From Mesorhizobium sp. NFR06 (GTDB taxonomy: Bacteria > Pseudomonadota > Alphaproteobacteria > Rhizobiales > Rhizobiaceae): a DNA stretch of 64,000 bases. The position numbers and the translations under genes are program-made. The DNA is taken from positions 744,001 to 808,000 of the forward strand of contig NZ_FOVT01000001.1 in assembly GCF_900115245.1 (NCBI RefSeq), written 5' to 3'. Below the pieces are notes generated by a model that worked only from the letters and a program-made list of their open reading frames with translations, was not told the DNA's origin and did no database searches. Below, piece after piece: positions 9,318-19,692 of this stretch. Numbering within the stretch: the first letter of the stretch is position 1; every line of letters begins with the position of its first letter.

Positions 9318-10610
9318 GTGTCCGAAACCATCATTTCCGCTGACCTCGTCGCCAGCCACAACACCGCGCGCAAGGCCGACCTCGAGCGCGACTACGCCTC
9401 GCTCGGCGAACGCCTCGACCGCCGCGGCATCGCCATCGACGCGATCCGCGACAAGGTGGAAAAATTCGGCGTGGCGATCCCGTCCTGGGGCGTCGGCACC
9501 GGCGGCACGCGTTTTGCCCGCTTTCCCGGTCCCGGCGAGCCGCGCGACATTTTCGACAAGATCGAGGACTGCGCCGTCATCAGCCAACTGACGCAGGCGA
9601 CGCCGACTGTTTCGCTGCACATACCGTGGGACAAGGCCGATCCGAACCGGCTGAAGCAGGCGGCGTCCCGCTTCGGCCTCGGCTTCGACGCTATGAACTC
9701 CAATACTTTCTCCGACGCCAAGGACCAGGAACGCTCCTACAAGTTCGGCTCGCTGTCGCATGCCGATGCCGGCACGCGCCGGCAGGCGGTCGAGCACAAT
9801 CTCGAATGCATCGAGATCGGCAGGACGCTCGGCTCGAAGGCGCTGACGGTGTGGATCGGCGATGGTTCGAACTTCCCCGGCCAGGTCAATTTCGCAAAAG
9901 CCTTCGAGCGTTATCTCGACGCCATGAAAGAGATCTATGCCGGCCTGCCGGGCGACTGGCGACTGTTCACCGAGCACAAGATGTACGAGCCGGCCTTCTA
10001 CTCGACGGTCGTGCAGGACTGGGGCACCAACTACATCATCGCCAAGGAACTCGGCGACAAGGCTTTCTGCCTCGTCGACCTCGGCCATCACGCGCCCAAC
10101 GTCAACATCGAGATGATCGTGTCGCGGCTGATCCAGTTCGGCAAGCTCGGCGGCTTCCATTTCAACGATTCCAAATATGGCGACGATGATCTCGATGCCG
10201 GCTCGATCGATCCCTATCGGCTGTTCCTCGTCTTCAACGAACTGGTCGATGCCGAGCTGTCCGGCGCCAGGGGCTTGCATCCCGCGCATATGCTCGACCA
10301 GAGCCACAACGTCACCGATCCGATCGAAAGCCTGATGCTGTCGGCCGTCGAGGTGCAGCGCGCCTATGCGCAGGCGCTACTGGTCGATCGCAAGGCGCTC
10401 GAAGGTTTCCAGGAAGCCAATGACGCGCTGATGGCGACGCAGACGCTGAAGGCGGCCTATCGCACCGACGTCGAGCCGATCCTGGCGATGGCGCGGCTGC
10501 GGACCGGCGGCGCCATCGATCCTGTCGCCGTCTACCGCGCTGCCGGTTATCGGGCGAAGGTCGCGGCGGAGCGACCGGCGGTCGCCAGTGGCGGTGGCGG
10601 CATCGTTTGA
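9318..10610 (+). CDS. rhaI: L-rhamnose isomerase of the rhizobial type
   Basis: A 430-residue TIM-barrel isomerase that converts L-rhamnose to L-rhamnulose, the first intracellular step. Metal and substrate residues expected for the fold are visible in order: SLHIPWDK, the LTVWIGDGSNFPGQ segment, FTEHKMYEPAFYS, VDLGHHAPNVN, and GGFHFNDSKYGDDDLD (a metal-binding His/Asp run). The start is GTG 9318, preceded by GGGAGGAAT; the open frame continues upstream without another ribosome binding site. It belongs with rhaD although 140 bases with a repeat separate them. This is the rhizobial RhaI class rather than the E. coli RhaA class. Confidence 0.93.
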   Translation: MSETIISADLVASHNTARKADLERDYASLGERLDRRGIAIDAIRDKVEKFGVAIPSWGVGTGGTRFARFPGPGEPRDIFDKIEDCAVISQLTQATPTVSLHIPWDKADPNRLKQAASRFGLGFDAMNSNTFSDAKDQERSYKFGSLSHADAGTRRQAVEHNLECIEIGRTLGSKALTVWIGDGSNFPGQVNFAKAFERYLDAMKEIYAGLPGDWRLFTEHKMYEPAFYSTVVQDWGTNYIIAKELGDKAFCLVDLGHHAPNVNIEMIVSRLIQFGKLGGFHFNDSKYGDDDLDAGSIDPYRLFLVFNELVDAELSGARGLHPAHMLDQSHNVTDPIESLMLSAVEVQRAYAQALLVDRKALEGFQEANDALMATQTLKAAYRTDVEPILAMARLRTGGAIDPVAVYRAAGYRAKVAAERPAVASGGGGIV

Positions 10611-10697
10611 GGCGGAGCCGCTTGATAATTCAATTGTTATTGGACTAACCCGCTTCGAGGGTCTTTCCTGGGCGAACCCAACGCCAGGAGCACCGCC

Positions 10698-12437
10698 ATG
10701 CCCTTGACCCGTCGGACGCTGATTGGCGTCACCCTTTCGCTTGCAATTTCCTTCACGCCATCCGTGGCTGCTTTTGCCGCTTCGCCGGCGCCGGCCAAGG
10801 GCGAGCACGGCATGGTGGTGACCGCTCAGCATCTCGCCACCGAGGTCGGCGTCGAGGTGCTGAAGAAGGGCGGCAACGCGGTCGATGCCGCGGCTGCCGT
10901 CGGCTATGCGCTGGCCGTGGTCTATCCCAATGCTGGCAATATCGGCGGCGGCGGTTTCATGACGGTGCGCATGAAGGACGGCCGCACGACCTTCATCGAT
11001 TTCCGCGAGCGCGCGCCGTTGGCCGCCACCAAGACCATGTATCTCGATAAGGACGGTAATCCGGTGAAAGGCGCCAGTCTCGACGGCTACCTCGCCGTCG
11101 GCGTGCCGGGCTCGGTCGCCGGCTTCGAGCTGGCGCGCGCGAAATACGGCACGCTCTCGCGCCAGGACTTGATCGCGCCGGCGATTGCCTACGCCAAGGA
11201 TGGCTTTGTCCTCAATCAGGGCGATGCCGCCTCCTTCGCGGGCAGCGCCGACCGGCTGGCGAAGGATCCGGCCGCCGCCGCCATCTTCCTGAAAAAGGAC
11301 GGCAAGCCTTACGGCATTGGCGAGAAGCTCGTTCAGCCGGACCTCGCCGCCTCGCTCTCGGCAATTTCCGAGAAAGGTCCGGACGCTTTCTACAAGGGCG
11401 CTATCGCCGATGCCATCGTCAAGGCAAGCGGCGCGAAAGGCGGCATCCTCACCAAGGGCGATTTCGAGCAATATGCGGTGCGCGAGCTGAAGCCGGTGAC
11501 CTGCTCCTATCGTGGCTACGAGATTATCTCGTCGCCGCCGCCGAGCTCAGGCGGCGTCATCATCTGCGAGATTCTCAACGTGCTCGAAGGCTATCCGCTG
11601 TCCTATCTCGGCGCCGGCTCGGCCGAGACGATCCATGTCATGGTCGAAGCCATGCGCCACGCTTATGTCGACCGCAATTCGGCGCTCGGCGATCCGGATT
11701 TCATCGACAATCCGGTCTCGAAACTGCTCGACAAAGCCTATGCCAAGGACATCCGCGACAAGATCGACCCGTTCCGCGCCGGCGTGTCGAAAGATCTGAT
11801 GCCGAAGGGTTTTGACGAGTCGGAGGAAACTACCCACTATTCGATCATCGACAATGACGGCAACGCGGTGGCGGTCACCTATACGCTGAATGGCTCCTTC
11901 GGCGCCGGCGTCGTGGCCGAGGGCACCGGCATCCTGCTCAACAACGAGATGGACGATTTCACCCAGAAGCCCGGCGTGCCGAACCTCTATGGGCTGGTTC
12001 AGGGCGAGGCCAACGCCATCCAGCCCAGGAAGACACCATTATCCTCGATGAGCCCCACGATCGTGACCAGGGACGGCAAGCCGTTCATGGTTATCGGAAG
12101 TCCGGGCGGCCCGCGTATCATCACCATCACGCTGGAGGCGATCGTCAATGTCATCGACCACGGCATGGACATCCAGCAGGCGATTGACGCGCCGCGCATT
12201 CATCATCAATGGCTTCCGGATACGGTCTATGTCGAGCCGTTCGCGCTGTCGCCGGACACGCAGAAGCTGCTTGCCGGCATGGGTTATCATCTCGACTTGA
12301 GTGACGAAACCTGGGGGCAGGCGGCCGGCATCCTGGTTGGCGGCAAGAGCCTTGGCGAAATCGAAAAGGGGGGCGGCGCACGCTATAGCGGCGCCATCGA
12401 CAGCCGCGCGGCGGCCGGCGAGGCCCTCGGATACTGA
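10698..12437 (+). CDS. ggt: Gamma-glutamyltransferase, periplasmic
   Basis: A 579-residue proenzyme that hydrolyses or transfers the gamma-glutamyl group of glutathione and related compounds in the periplasm. The N-terminus is a signal sequence of about 28 residues; its TRRTLIG segment resembles a Tat motif. The self-cleavage site precedes Thr378 in ETTHYSIIDNDGNAV, Thr being the nucleophile and new N-terminus of the small subunit. Other conserved parts are the GGGGFMTVR segment, the FRERAP segment (substrate-carboxylate Arg), MSPTIV and GSPGGPRIITI. It is close in length and motifs to the E. coli enzyme. The start has AGGAG nine bases upstream. It stands alone between the rhamnose genes and a repeat, and no operon partner is visible. 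Confidence 0.95.
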   Translation: MPLTRRTLIGVTLSLAISFTPSVAAFAASPAPAKGEHGMVVTAQHLATEVGVEVLKKGGNAVDAAAAVGYALAVVYPNAGNIGGGGFMTVRMKDGRTTFIDFRERAPLAATKTMYLDKDGNPVKGASLDGYLAVGVPGSVAGFELARAKYGTLSRQDLIAPAIAYAKDGFVLNQGDAASFAGSADRLAKDPAAAAIFLKKDGKPYGIGEKLVQPDLAASLSAISEKGPDAFYKGAIADAIVKASGAKGGILTKGDFEQYAVRELKPVTCSYRGYEIISSPPPSSGGVIICEILNVLEGYPLSYLGAGSAETIHVMVEAMRHAYVDRNSALGDPDFIDNPVSKLLDKAYAKDIRDKIDPFRAGVSKDLMPKGFDESEETTHYSIIDNDGNAVAVTYTLNGSFGAGVVAEGTGILLNNEMDDFTQKPGVPNLYGLVQGEANAIQPRKTPLSSMSPTIVTRDGKPFMVIGSPGGPRIITITLEAIVNVIDHGMDIQQAIDAPRIHHQWLPDTVYVEPFALSPDTQKLLAGMGYHLDLSDETWGQAAGILVGGKSLGEIEKGGGARYSGAIDSRAAAGEALGY

Positions 12438-12441
12438 TCGA

Positions 12442-12548
12442 GTAGAGCAATTCCAGGAAAAACGTGAAACGGTTTTCCACCCGGAATTGCGTAAAAACAA
12501 AGAGATAGGGCGGCTCGCCGTTGCCGTGAAACGGTGAACCGCTCTAGA
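12442..12548 (+). repeat. ~105-bp dispersed intergenic repeat, copy 1
   Basis: The sequence from GCAATTCCAGGAAAAACG through GAAACGGTTTTCC, GGAATTGCG, ACAAAGAGATAG and GTGAAACGGTGAACCGCTCTAGA is repeated in reverse orientation at 22186-22292 with about 80 per cent identity by eye. It contains internal inverted pieces (AATTCC/GGAATT, GAAACGG repeated). It lies just past the ggt stop, and its far edge contains the stop codon of the convergent gene at 12544. Confidence 0.85.
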
Positions 12549-12891
12549 CAACCAGCGTGATGGTCGAGGCGATCAACATCACTGCGGCGATGGCGACGAA
12601 CAGCGCATAGATGCGCGGTCGGTCGAGCAGCAGCGCATTGCCGGAAATCCAGGCCGAAGTGGCGCCGCCGAGCGCGAACAGGAAACCGTTGCGGTGGCCG
12701 AAAGACATGGAGGCGGCCATCAGGCCGCCGATGATCAGCGCGCCGAAGACGATGATGACGGCGACCGCGTATTTCTCGAAATCATTGCCGCCGCCCATCG
12801 CCGGCCCGATCGCATTGAGATTGGGCAGGTCGTCCGGATCGAAAGGACTGGCCGAGCCGTATTCGTCTTGACCGAGGGATTCGCGCATCAT
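12544..12891 (-). CDS. Small membrane protein of unknown function
   Basis: A 115-residue protein that I do not recognise. The first 45 residues are polar and acidic (QDEYGSASPFDPDDLPN); three hydrophobic segments follow (about 48-68, 75-92 and 97-115), giving a cytosolic tail with three helices. The double ATG at 12891/12888 follows GGAGAACG, so the longer frame reaching 13041 is not needed. The gene converges on ggt, and its TAG stop lies inside the dispersed repeat. A function cannot be inferred. Confidence 0.7.
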   Translation of the reverse strand: MMRESLGQDEYGSASPFDPDDLPNLNAIGPAMGGGNDFEKYAVAVIIVFGALIIGGLMAASMSFGHRNGFLFALGGATSAWISGNALLLDRPRIYALFVAIAAVMLIASTITLVV

Positions 12892-13050
12892 TCGTTCTCC
12901 GCTGAGCGGCAACAAACCATCAACGCCTGCCGAGCGCAACCCGGCAACGGCCTTGCGGCGATGCGTTCGCCGCCCGGCTGGTGCCGACCTGCCACGGTTT
13001 ACCGGCAGGGCTAAACGGCTGAAGGTCCGCCATAGTTCCACGGCCTTGAT

Positions 13051-14406
13051 CTATCTGGAAAAATCGCTGCGCACGATGCCGTGCCGCTGCAGCTTATCGT
13101 AGAAGGTCTTGCGCGGAATGCCGAGCGCTTCGATCGTGCGCCGGACGTCGCCCTTATTGCGACCAAGTGTCTCGCGGATGATCTCGGCCTCGTAGCGATC
13201 GAGCCGTTCCGGCAACGGCATGGCGGCATTGCTGACAACTGCCGCCGGGGAAGACGCTTCGGCAGTGTCCTCCAGCCCAAGCACGAAGCGTTCGGCGAAA
13301 TGGGCGAGCTCGCGCACATTGCCCGGCCAGTCATGGTCCCGCAGATGCCGCTGGACCACGGCGGACGTGGCCGGCACCGCGCGCCGGAAGCGGGCGGCGG
13401 CGCGCTCGGCGAAATAGCCGAACAGCAGCGGCACGTCGTCGCGCCTTTCGCGCAACGGCGGGATCGAAAGCGTGACCACATTGAGCCGGTAATAGAGGTC
13501 CTCGCGGAAATTGCCGCGCTGGCTTGCGTCGCCGAGATCGACCTTAGCAGCGGCGACGACGCGCAGATCGACTGGCCGGACCTCATTGGTGCCGAGCGGC
13601 GTCACCTCGCGCATCTCGAGCACGCGCAGCATCTGCACCTGCGTCGAGGCCGGCATGCTTTCGATCTCGTCGAGGAACAGCGTGCCGCCGCTGGAATGCT
13701 CGATGCGGCCGACGCGCTTCTTCTGCGCGCCGGTGAAGGCGCCTGCCTCATGGCCGAACAGCTCGCTTTCGATAACCGTCTCGGGCAGCGTGCCGCAGTT
13801 GAGCGCGACGAAATTGCCCTTGGCGCGACGGCTCCAGCGGTGCAGCAGGCCGGCCACCACCTCCTTGCCCGAGCCGGTCTCGCCGGTCACCAACACGTCG
13901 ACGTCGGTGTCGGCGATCTGCCTCAGCGTGCGGCGCAGCCGCTCCATGGCCGGCGTCTGGCCGATCAGCGGCAGCCCTTCCTGCGCCTGCTCGGCCGCTT
14001 CGCGCAAGGCGCGGTTTTCCATCACCAGCCGGCGTTTTTCGGCGGCACGGACAACACTTTGCGCCAGCCTGTCGGCGGCGAAAGGCTTGGTGATGAAGTC
14101 GTAGGCGCCGTCCTTGATCGCCTTGACCGCCATCGCGATGTCACCATGGCCGGTGACGAGGATGACCGGAATGTCGGCATCGAGCCGCAGCACGCGGTCG
14201 AAAAGCTGCAGCCCGTCGATCTCCGGCATGCGGATGTCCGAAACCACCACGCCGCCAAAATTCCTGTCGAGCGCCGCCAGCGCTTCCCTCGCCACCGAGA
14301 AGGCCAGCACGTCGAAGCCGGCGAGTTCCAGCGTCTGCTTCGTCGCCTTCAACAGATCGCCGTCGTCATCGATCAGCATCACCGGTGCGGGATCGTCCTT
14401 CGTCAT
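13051..14406 (-). CDS. dctD: C4-dicarboxylate response regulator, sigma-54 activator
   Basis: A 451-residue NtrC-family activator with three domains: a receiver (1-120; phosphoacceptor Asp57 in [12 protein letters not shown], Lys in [11 protein letters not shown]), an AAA+ sigma-54 interaction domain (about 145-375; Walker [15 protein letters not shown] loop, [27 protein letters not shown]), and a Fis-type helix-turn-helix at the end ([22 protein letters not shown]). It responds to DctB and turns on dctA from the sigma-54 promoter at 16402. The start overlaps the dctB stop by four bases. Confidence 0.95.
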   Translation of the reverse strand: MTKDDPAPVMLIDDDGDLLKATKQTLELAGFDVLAFSVAREALAALDRNFGGVVVSDIRMPEIDGLQLFDRVLRLDADIPVILVTGHGDIAMAVKAIKDGAYDFITKPFAADRLAQSVVRAAEKRRLVMENRALREAAEQAQEGLPLIGQTPAMERLRRTLRQIADTDVDVLVTGETGSGKEVVAGLLHRWSRRAKGNFVALNCGTLPETVIESELFGHEAGAFTGAQKKRVGRIEHSSGGTLFLDEIESMPASTQVQMLRVLEMREVTPLGTNEVRPVDLRVVAAAKVDLGDASQRGNFREDLYYRLNVVTLSIPPLRERRDDVPLLFGYFAERAAARFRRAVPATSAVVQRHLRDHDWPGNVRELAHFAERFVLGLEDTAEASSPAAVVSNAAMPLPERLDRYEAEIIRETLGRNKGDVRRTIEALGIPRKTFYDKLQRHGIVRSDFSR

Positions 14407-16268
14407 GGAGCACCCGCTTTCGACAGATGGATGGTGAAACGCGAACCCAGGCCGCTGCTCGCCACCTCGATGCGGCCGCCATAATCGGCGACGATGTCCT
14501 TGGAGATGACGAGGCCGAGTCCCAAGCCTTTTTCCTTCGAGGTGTTGAAAGGCGTGAACAGGGATTTCAGGATCGCGGGCGGGATACCCGGGCCGTTGTC
14601 GGAAACGATCAGCGCCACGTCCTCGGCGGTTTCTGCAGCCGACACCTCGACCCGCGCATCGGCGCGGCCCTCGAGCGCCTCGAGCGCGTTCTGAAAAAGG
14701 TTGATCAGCACCTGTTCCAGCCGCAGCCGGTTGCCCATTACTTTGAGCGCCGGCGGCGGCAGCGTGATTGCCAAGGCATCCAGCCGGCCGGCGAAGCGGC
14801 TCCTGAGCAGCACGACGGCGCCCTCGATGACGCTGCGCAACTCGACCGGCTCGGCCGCCGTGCGGCCCTTGCGGGCGAAGGCTTTCAGCTCTTCGGTGAT
14901 GGAGCCGATGCGCTCGGTCAGCGCGGCGATGGCGCCAAGATTCTCCTCCGCCGGCGCGCTCTGCTTGCGCTCCAGAAAGACCCGCGCATTGTCGGCATAG
15001 GCGCGGATCGTCGCCACCGGCTGGTTGATCTCATGCGCGACGCCGGCGGCGACCTGGCCAAGCGTCGCCAGCCGGTTGGCCTGCACCAGCTCCTGCTGCA
15101 TGACCTGCAGCCTAGCCTCGGTGCTGCGATGGTCGGCGATCTCGGCCTGCAGCCGGTCGCGCGCCAGGCTCAGATCCTGCGTGCGCTCGACGACGCGGCG
15201 CTCGAGCTCGGCGCGAGCTGCCTGTTCGGCGGCGATCCGCATTTGACCCGATTGCCTGCGCCACAGCAGATAGGCTGCCAAAGCGATCAACGGAACGACC
15301 ACGCCGAGCGTCAGGAGCCGCATTTCGCGTTGCGCGGCGGCGATCGGTGCTTCGGCCGGAACGAGATAATCGAGCCGCCAGGCTGTCGACGGCACCGCGG
15401 TCGACAGCCTTAGATATTCCGCCCCGCCACTGCCCGGCGTAATCGCATGCACAAGCGCGACGTCGGCGCTCAATGCCTGCTGCCTCGTGATCGGCAGGGG
15501 CACCAGCGGCGCCTCGCCGAACTGCTGAGTGGCGCGGATTTCCGCCAGAACCGGCTGGCTAAGCGGCGCCGTGGTCAGGAAGCGCCAGGAAGGCACGCTG
15601 GTGACCAGCACCACGCCATGCTCATCGCTGACATAGGCGGGGCGGTTCGCCTCGTGCCAGTCGGCCTCGAGCTGGTCGAACTCCATCTTGACCACGACGA
15701 CGCCGAGCGGTCCCGAAACGCCGTCGACGCGGCGCGAAATGTAGAGGCCCGGACGTTTGCTGACATTGCCGAGCGCGAAATATTCGGCCGTGCCGGAGCC
15801 CATCGCGCCCGAGAAATAGGCCCGAAAACCATAGTCGTTGCCGACGAAGCTCACCGGCTCGCGCCAATTGCTGGAGGCTATCGCCAAGCCGTCGGTGCCG
15901 GTGACATAGAGCACCGAGGCCTTGGTGCCCGACACCAGCCCTTCGAGCTTGCGGTTGAGGACGTCGATCGAAGCGGGGCTGCGCTGCGTCAGCGCGTCAT
16001 GCACCTGCTGGTCCGCGGACAAGAGCAGCGGCAGCGCGCGCGGATTTTCGAGCACCGCGCGCAGCAGCGCGACCTTGAGATTAGCGTCGGTGCGGCCCTG
16101 CGCCGCCAGCGCCTGGATCTCGATCGAGCGGCCGTAGAGCCCGGCGCCGTAAAGCGCCGCCGCGATGATTGCCAGGGCCACAGCCGCGAACAGCAGCCAG
16201 GCGCGCCGCGCACGCCCGGTCAGCAGTTCGGGCGTCGAGGAGAGGGCAGCAGCCGGGCGTTGCAGCAT
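14403..16268 (-). CDS. dctB: C4-dicarboxylate sensor histidine kinase
   Basis: A 621-residue membrane sensor, the usual DctB size when started at ATG 16268. One helix near residue 25-45 ([21 protein letters not shown]) and a second near 310-330 ([19 protein letters not shown]) enclose a periplasmic dCache-type ligand domain with the [21 protein letters not shown] region. A coiled coil then leads to the H-box [21 protein letters not shown] and the ATPase boxes [29 protein letters not shown]. In-frame ATG 16283 and TTG 16295 are possible longer starts, but they run into the dyad at 16275-16296 and none has a clear ribosome binding site. It senses succinate, malate or fumarate in the periplasm and signals to DctD. 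Confidence 0.93.
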   Translation of the reverse strand: MLQRPAAALSSTPELLTGRARRAWLLFAAVALAIIAAALYGAGLYGRSIEIQALAAQGRTDANLKVALLRAVLENPRALPLLLSADQQVHDALTQRSPASIDVLNRKLEGLVSGTKASVLYVTGTDGLAIASSNWREPVSFVGNDYGFRAYFSGAMGSGTAEYFALGNVSKRPGLYISRRVDGVSGPLGVVVVKMEFDQLEADWHEANRPAYVSDEHGVVLVTSVPSWRFLTTAPLSQPVLAEIRATQQFGEAPLVPLPITRQQALSADVALVHAITPGSGGAEYLRLSTAVPSTAWRLDYLVPAEAPIAAAQREMRLLTLGVVVPLIALAAYLLWRRQSGQMRIAAEQAARAELERRVVERTQDLSLARDRLQAEIADHRSTEARLQVMQQELVQANRLATLGQVAAGVAHEINQPVATIRAYADNARVFLERKQSAPAEENLGAIAALTERIGSITEELKAFARKGRTAAEPVELRSVIEGAVVLLRSRFAGRLDALAITLPPPALKVMGNRLRLEQVLINLFQNALEALEGRADARVEVSAAETAEDVALIVSDNGPGIPPAILKSLFTPFNTSKEKGLGLGLVISKDIVADYGGRIEVASSGLGSRFTIHLSKAGAP

Positions 16269-16274
16269 GGCGCA

Positions 16275-16327
16275 TTTGTGCATGATTTCGCACAAAGCAC
16301 AATTCGGCCTATGCGGATAGTCGCACC
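16275..16327. promoter_or_regulatory. Tandem dyads matching a DctD upstream activator site
   Basis: A strong dyad TTTGTGC-N8-GCACAAA is at 16275-16296, and a weaker one, TGCG-N6-CGCA, is at 16312-16325. They lie about 100 bases upstream of the sigma-54 promoter of dctA, the position at which paired DctD sites are known in rhizobia. Assignment to DctD is from position and symmetry. Confidence 0.7.
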
Positions 16328-16401
16328 AATGCGCTCAATAGCGCGCGTTGCGACCCGGAAAAAGATAGCAAAATCAATGAGGCGAGCCGCCGGACGTAAT
16401 C

Positions 16402-16417
16402 TGGCACGCGTGTTGCA
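16402..16417 (+). promoter_or_regulatory. Sigma-54 (RpoN) promoter of dctA
   Basis: TGGCAC-GCGTG-TTGCA is an exact match to the -24/-12 consensus (TGGCAC N5 TTGCA). It lies about 90 bases before the dctA start, reads rightward, and is paired with upstream dyads and the dctBD genes. Confidence 0.92.
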
Positions 16418-16505
16418 AATGCATCTGCAGCAGCCGCGAGGCTGTGGAAGTCAACTGCCCCCTGGGAGGTCGAGCGTCTCGATCGGGGGCCGAACGGAGG
16501 ACATT

Positions 16506-17840
16506 ATGCAGACAGCAATCGCTGCCGCCGAACCGCGCGGCAAGGTTCCCTTTTACCGGCATCTCTATGTGCAGGTCCTGGTGGCGATCGCCGCCGGCAT
16601 CCTGTTGGGACATTTCTATCCCGATTTAGGCGCCTCGCTGAAGCCGCTTGGCGATGCCTTCATCAAGCTGGTCAAGATGGTGATCGCGCCGGTGATCTTC
16701 CTGACGGTGGCAACCGGCATCGCCGGCGTTTCCGACCTGCACAAGGTCGGCCGTGTCGCCGGCAAGGCGATGATCTACTTCCTTGTCTTCTCGACGCTGG
16801 CGCTGATCGTCGGCCTCGTCGTTTCGAACGTCGTCCAGCCTGGCGCCGGCATGCACATCAATGCCGCGACCCTGGACCCCTCGAAGGTAGCGACCTTCAC
16901 CGAGAAGGCGCATGACACGACCATTGTCGGCTTCCTGATGAACATCATCCCCGACACCATCATCGGCGCCTTCGCCCAGGGCGACATCCTGCAGGTGCTG
17001 TTCTTCTCGGTGCTGTTCGGCGTGGCGCTGGCTCTCGTCGGCGAGCGCGGCCGCCCGGTGGTCGATTTCCTGCAGGCGCTCACCGCGCCGATCTTCCGTC
17101 TCGTCGCCATCCTGATGAAGGCGGCGCCCATCGGCGCGTTCGGCGCCATGGCCTTCACCGTCGGCAAATACGGCATCGGCGCGATTGCCAACCTCGCCAT
17201 GCTGATCGGCACCTTCTATCTGACGTCGCTGCTCTTCGTGCTCGTCGTTCTCGGCGCTGTCGCATGGTACAACGGCTTCTCGATCCTGGCGCTGATCCGC
17301 TACATCAAGGAAGAGCTGCTGCTGGTGCTCGGCACCTCGTCATCGGAAGCGGCACTTCCCGGCCTGATGGCCAAGATGGAACGCGCCGGCTGCAACCGCT
17401 CGGTGGTCGGCCTGGTCATCCCGACCGGCTATTCCTTCAACCTCGACGGCACCAATATCTACATGACGCTGGCGGCGTTGTTCATCGCCCAGGCGACCGA
17501 CACGCCGCTCACCTTCGGCGACCAGATCCTGCTTCTGCTCGTCGCCATGCTGAGCTCCAAAGGTGCCGCCGGCATCACCGGCGCCGGCTTCATCACGCTT
17601 GCGGCCACGCTGTCGGTGGTGCCTTCGGTACCCGTCGCCGGCATGGCGCTGATCCTCGGCGTCGACCGCTTCATGTCGGAATGCCGCGCGCTCACCAACT
17701 TCGTCGGCAATGCCGTGGCGACCATCGTCGTGGCGCGCTGGGAGGGCGAGCTCGACCAGACCAAGTTCGCCGCCGCCATGGCCGGCCAGTTGCCCGAAGA
17801 GGCTGACCTCGCGCTGTCGGGCGGCCTGCAACCGGCCTGA
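16506..17840 (+). CDS. dctA: C4-dicarboxylate/proton (sodium) symporter
   Basis: A 444-residue inner-membrane carrier of the DAACS family that imports succinate, fumarate and malate, the main carbon sources of bacteroids. Motifs seen: [21 protein letters not shown] (residues 53-73), the serine-rich hairpin [58 protein letters not shown] and [22 protein letters not shown]. The ATG at 16506 follows CGGAGGACA. Expression should depend on RpoN and DctBD through the sites just upstream, and a strong hairpin terminator follows. Confidence 0.96.
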   Translation: MQTAIAAAEPRGKVPFYRHLYVQVLVAIAAGILLGHFYPDLGASLKPLGDAFIKLVKMVIAPVIFLTVATGIAGVSDLHKVGRVAGKAMIYFLVFSTLALIVGLVVSNVVQPGAGMHINAATLDPSKVATFTEKAHDTTIVGFLMNIIPDTIIGAFAQGDILQVLFFSVLFGVALALVGERGRPVVDFLQALTAPIFRLVAILMKAAPIGAFGAMAFTVGKYGIGAIANLAMLIGTFYLTSLLFVLVVLGAVAWYNGFSILALIRYIKEELLLVLGTSSSEAALPGLMAKMERAGCNRSVVGLVIPTGYSFNLDGTNIYMTLAALFIAQATDTPLTFGDQILLLLVAMLSSKGAAGITGAGFITLAATLSVVPSVPVAGMALILGVDRFMSECRALTNFVGNAVATIVVARWEGELDQTKFAAAMAGQLPEEADLALSGGLQPA

Positions 17841-17912
17841 ACGAGCGACGCTATTCCAACAAACGGTTCCCTTCGCAATGGCGCAGGCAACAGAGGCATC
17901 CTCCCGATGCCG

Positions 17913-17948
17913 AACAGGTCGCGGCAATCGCCGCGGCCTGTTCTTTTT
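17913..17948 (+). terminator. Rho-independent terminator of dctA
   Basis: The stem AACAGG-t-CGCGGC pairs with GCCGCG-g-CCTGTT around a four-base loop (17913-17942) and is followed at once by CTTTTTGG. A 13-base GC-rich stem with a T-run 70 bases after the dctA stop is a textbook intrinsic terminator. Confidence 0.88.
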
Positions 17949-18015
17949 GGTGGCCGCCGCATAGGGTGGCGCCGGCCGGCTTTACCGCCGGTGCACCAGT
18001 TGCGAGGGGCGGTCC

Positions 18016-18597
18016 ATGAGCAGCGCGTTTCCCGAAATCTACGTCGTTCGCCATGGCGAGACGGAATGGAGCGCGTCGGGCAGGCACACCGGCCGCACCG
18101 ACATTCCGCTGACCGCCAAGGGCGAAGAGGCGGCCCGCGGCGTCGCCGATCGTTTGAAGGGCCTGACTTTCCGGTCGGTCTGGTCGAGCCCGTCGCAGCG
18201 CGCCTTCGACACTTGCCGGCTCGCCGGCTTCGCCGAGCGCGCGGTCAGGAAGCCCGACCTGCAGGAATGGGATTACGGCGCCTATGAGGGCGTGACGACC
18301 AAGGAGATCCTGTCGAAGCGCCCAGGCTGGCAATTGTTTCGCGACGGTTGCCCGGACGGCGAGACGGCGGCCGATGTCGGCGCCCGGGCCGATGCCGTCA
18401 TCGCCGGGCTTCGCGCGGTTGCCGGCAATGTGCTCATCTTCTCCAGCTCGCATTTCCTGCGTGTCTTCGCGTCGCGCTGGGTCGGCCTGCCGCCGGAAGA
18501 CGGAGAGCATTTCGTGCTCGATACCGCCAGCCTCAGCGTCCTCGGCTACGAGCATGACCTGACCGAGCCGGTCATCCGCCGCTGGAACCAGAAATAG
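18016..18597 (+). CDS. Histidine phosphatase (phosphoglycerate-mutase-like) family protein
   Basis: A 193-residue cytoplasmic protein of the branch-1 histidine phosphatase superfamily. Catalytic features: the phospho-acceptor His in YVVRHGETEWS (residues 9-19), an Arg in SSPSQRAFDTC, the acid in LQEWDYGAYEG and the second His in FSSSHFLRVF. The EWDYGAYEG motif is typical of broad-specificity sugar-phosphate or metabolite phosphatases rather than true glycolytic mutases. It is a single gene downstream of the dctA terminator and likely has its own promoter. The substrate cannot be read from sequence. Confidence 0.85.
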   Translation: MSSAFPEIYVVRHGETEWSASGRHTGRTDIPLTAKGEEAARGVADRLKGLTFRSVWSSPSQRAFDTCRLAGFAERAVRKPDLQEWDYGAYEGVTTKEILSKRPGWQLFRDGCPDGETAADVGARADAVIAGLRAVAGNVLIFSSSHFLRVFASRWVGLPPEDGEHFVLDTASLSVLGYEHDLTEPVIRRWNQK

Positions 18598-18639
18598 TCC
18601 GGCTTGATACCAGCCCAGGTACCTTTGGAGATTGGACGA

Positions 18640-18840
18640 AACCCCTCAGCCTCGTCATTCTAGGGCAGAGCGGGAGCGAAGCGACGCGGCGCAGACCCTA
18701 GATTCCATTCGGTTACCGATGAGCGTTGCGGCGGTCCAGAACGACCGCCTGTCTTGCACCGTCTCTACCCCTTGCGCGGGTCACGGAATCGATCCTCGGT
18801 CTACGCGTGCGCTTCGCCCGTGGATGACGAAGTTCGGGGC
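18640..18840 (+). repeat. Composite intergenic repeat (CCTCAGCCTCGTCA family), copy 1
   Basis: The region between the phosphatase and the pseudouridine synthase starts with CCTCAGCCTCGTCATTCTAGGGC and ends with a CCTCGGTCT...GCTTCGCCC...GATGACGA block that is a rough inverted partner. The same words occur as a shorter copy at 41195-41266 in the opposite order. No credible gene is present; a short open frame across it is made of repeat sequence. Confidence 0.6.
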
Positions 18841-18847
18841 GCAGCCA

Positions 18848-19591
18848 TTAGGCAACAAGCATCGCCAGTTCCTCCGCCATCAAATGCCTCGCCTTGCCTT
18901 TGGCAAGCTCGCCGAGCTGCAAACCACCGATCGCTACCCGCACCAGTCTCAGCACCTCGATGTCGAAAGCGCCGAGCAGCCTGCGGATCTGCCGGTTGCG
19001 TCCCTCGTCGAGCACGATCTCCAGCCAGGCAGTGCGGCCGCCGCTGCGCAGCAGCGTGATCAAGCTTGCGGTCAGCAATTCTCCATCGACGACAGCCCCT
19101 TGGCGAATGCGCTCCAGCATCGCCCCGTCGGGCGCGGAGGCGATCTGCACATGATAGGTCTTGGCGACATGCGAGGCTGGATCGAGTAGCGCGTTGGCCC
19201 AGCTTGTGTCGTTGGTCATCAGGAGCAGACCTTCGCTCGCCTTGTCGAGCCGGCCGACTGGCGACACGAACGGCAGGTCGAGCCCTTCCAGGCAGTCATA
19301 GACCGTGCCGCGGCCTTCGGGGTCGTCCCGGGTGGTAACCAGCCCGCGCGGCTTGTTGAGCATCAGATAGACCTTGCGCTCGGCAACGACACGCTCGCCG
19401 TCGACGGTGAAGCGGTCCTGGTCGGGATCGATGCGCAGCAAGGCATCGCGCACCGTCTTGCCGTTTACCTGAACGCGCCCCTCGGCGACCAGGCGCTCGG
19501 CCTGTGTGCGCGAACAGAACCCGAGCTTGGAGAGCGCTCGGGCGAGGCTGACCTTTGGGGTTGCGGATCGTCGGACGGGTTGGCGTGCCAC
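18848..19591 (-). CDS. rRNA pseudouridine synthase, RsuA/RluB/RluF family
   Basis: A 247-residue enzyme that isomerises a uridine in ribosomal RNA. An S4 RNA-binding domain is at the N-terminus ([33 protein letters not shown], about 14-46). The catalytic domain has the motif I/II region [18 protein letters not shown] and the active-site Asp in [17 protein letters not shown], and it ends with an [14 protein letters not shown] motif. Which rRNA position is modified is not decidable here; rluB- and rsuA-type members share these features. It is convergent with the phosphatase gene and has no operon partner. Confidence 0.9.
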   Translation of the reverse strand: MARQPVRRSATPKVSLARALSKLGFCSRTQAERLVAEGRVQVNGKTVRDALLRIDPDQDRFTVDGERVVAERKVYLMLNKPRGLVTTRDDPEGRGTVYDCLEGLDLPFVSPVGRLDKASEGLLLMTNDTSWANALLDPASHVAKTYHVQIASAPDGAMLERIRQGAVVDGELLTASLITLLRSGGRTAWLEIVLDEGRNRQIRRLLGAFDIEVLRLVRVAIGGLQLGELAKGKARHLMAEELAMLVA

Positions 19592-19692
19592 GATACTGCT
19601 CTCGAACGATTGCCGCGCGACTTGCGCCGCCGTGCCGGCGCAAGTTGGCTTTGCAGCGACCTCTTATCCGCTGCAGCCGCGGTCGTCCAATA

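Noticed and set aside
18632..19189. 185-codon plus-strand frame
   Set aside because: Its start is repeat sequence and the rest is antisense to the pseudouridine synthase gene.
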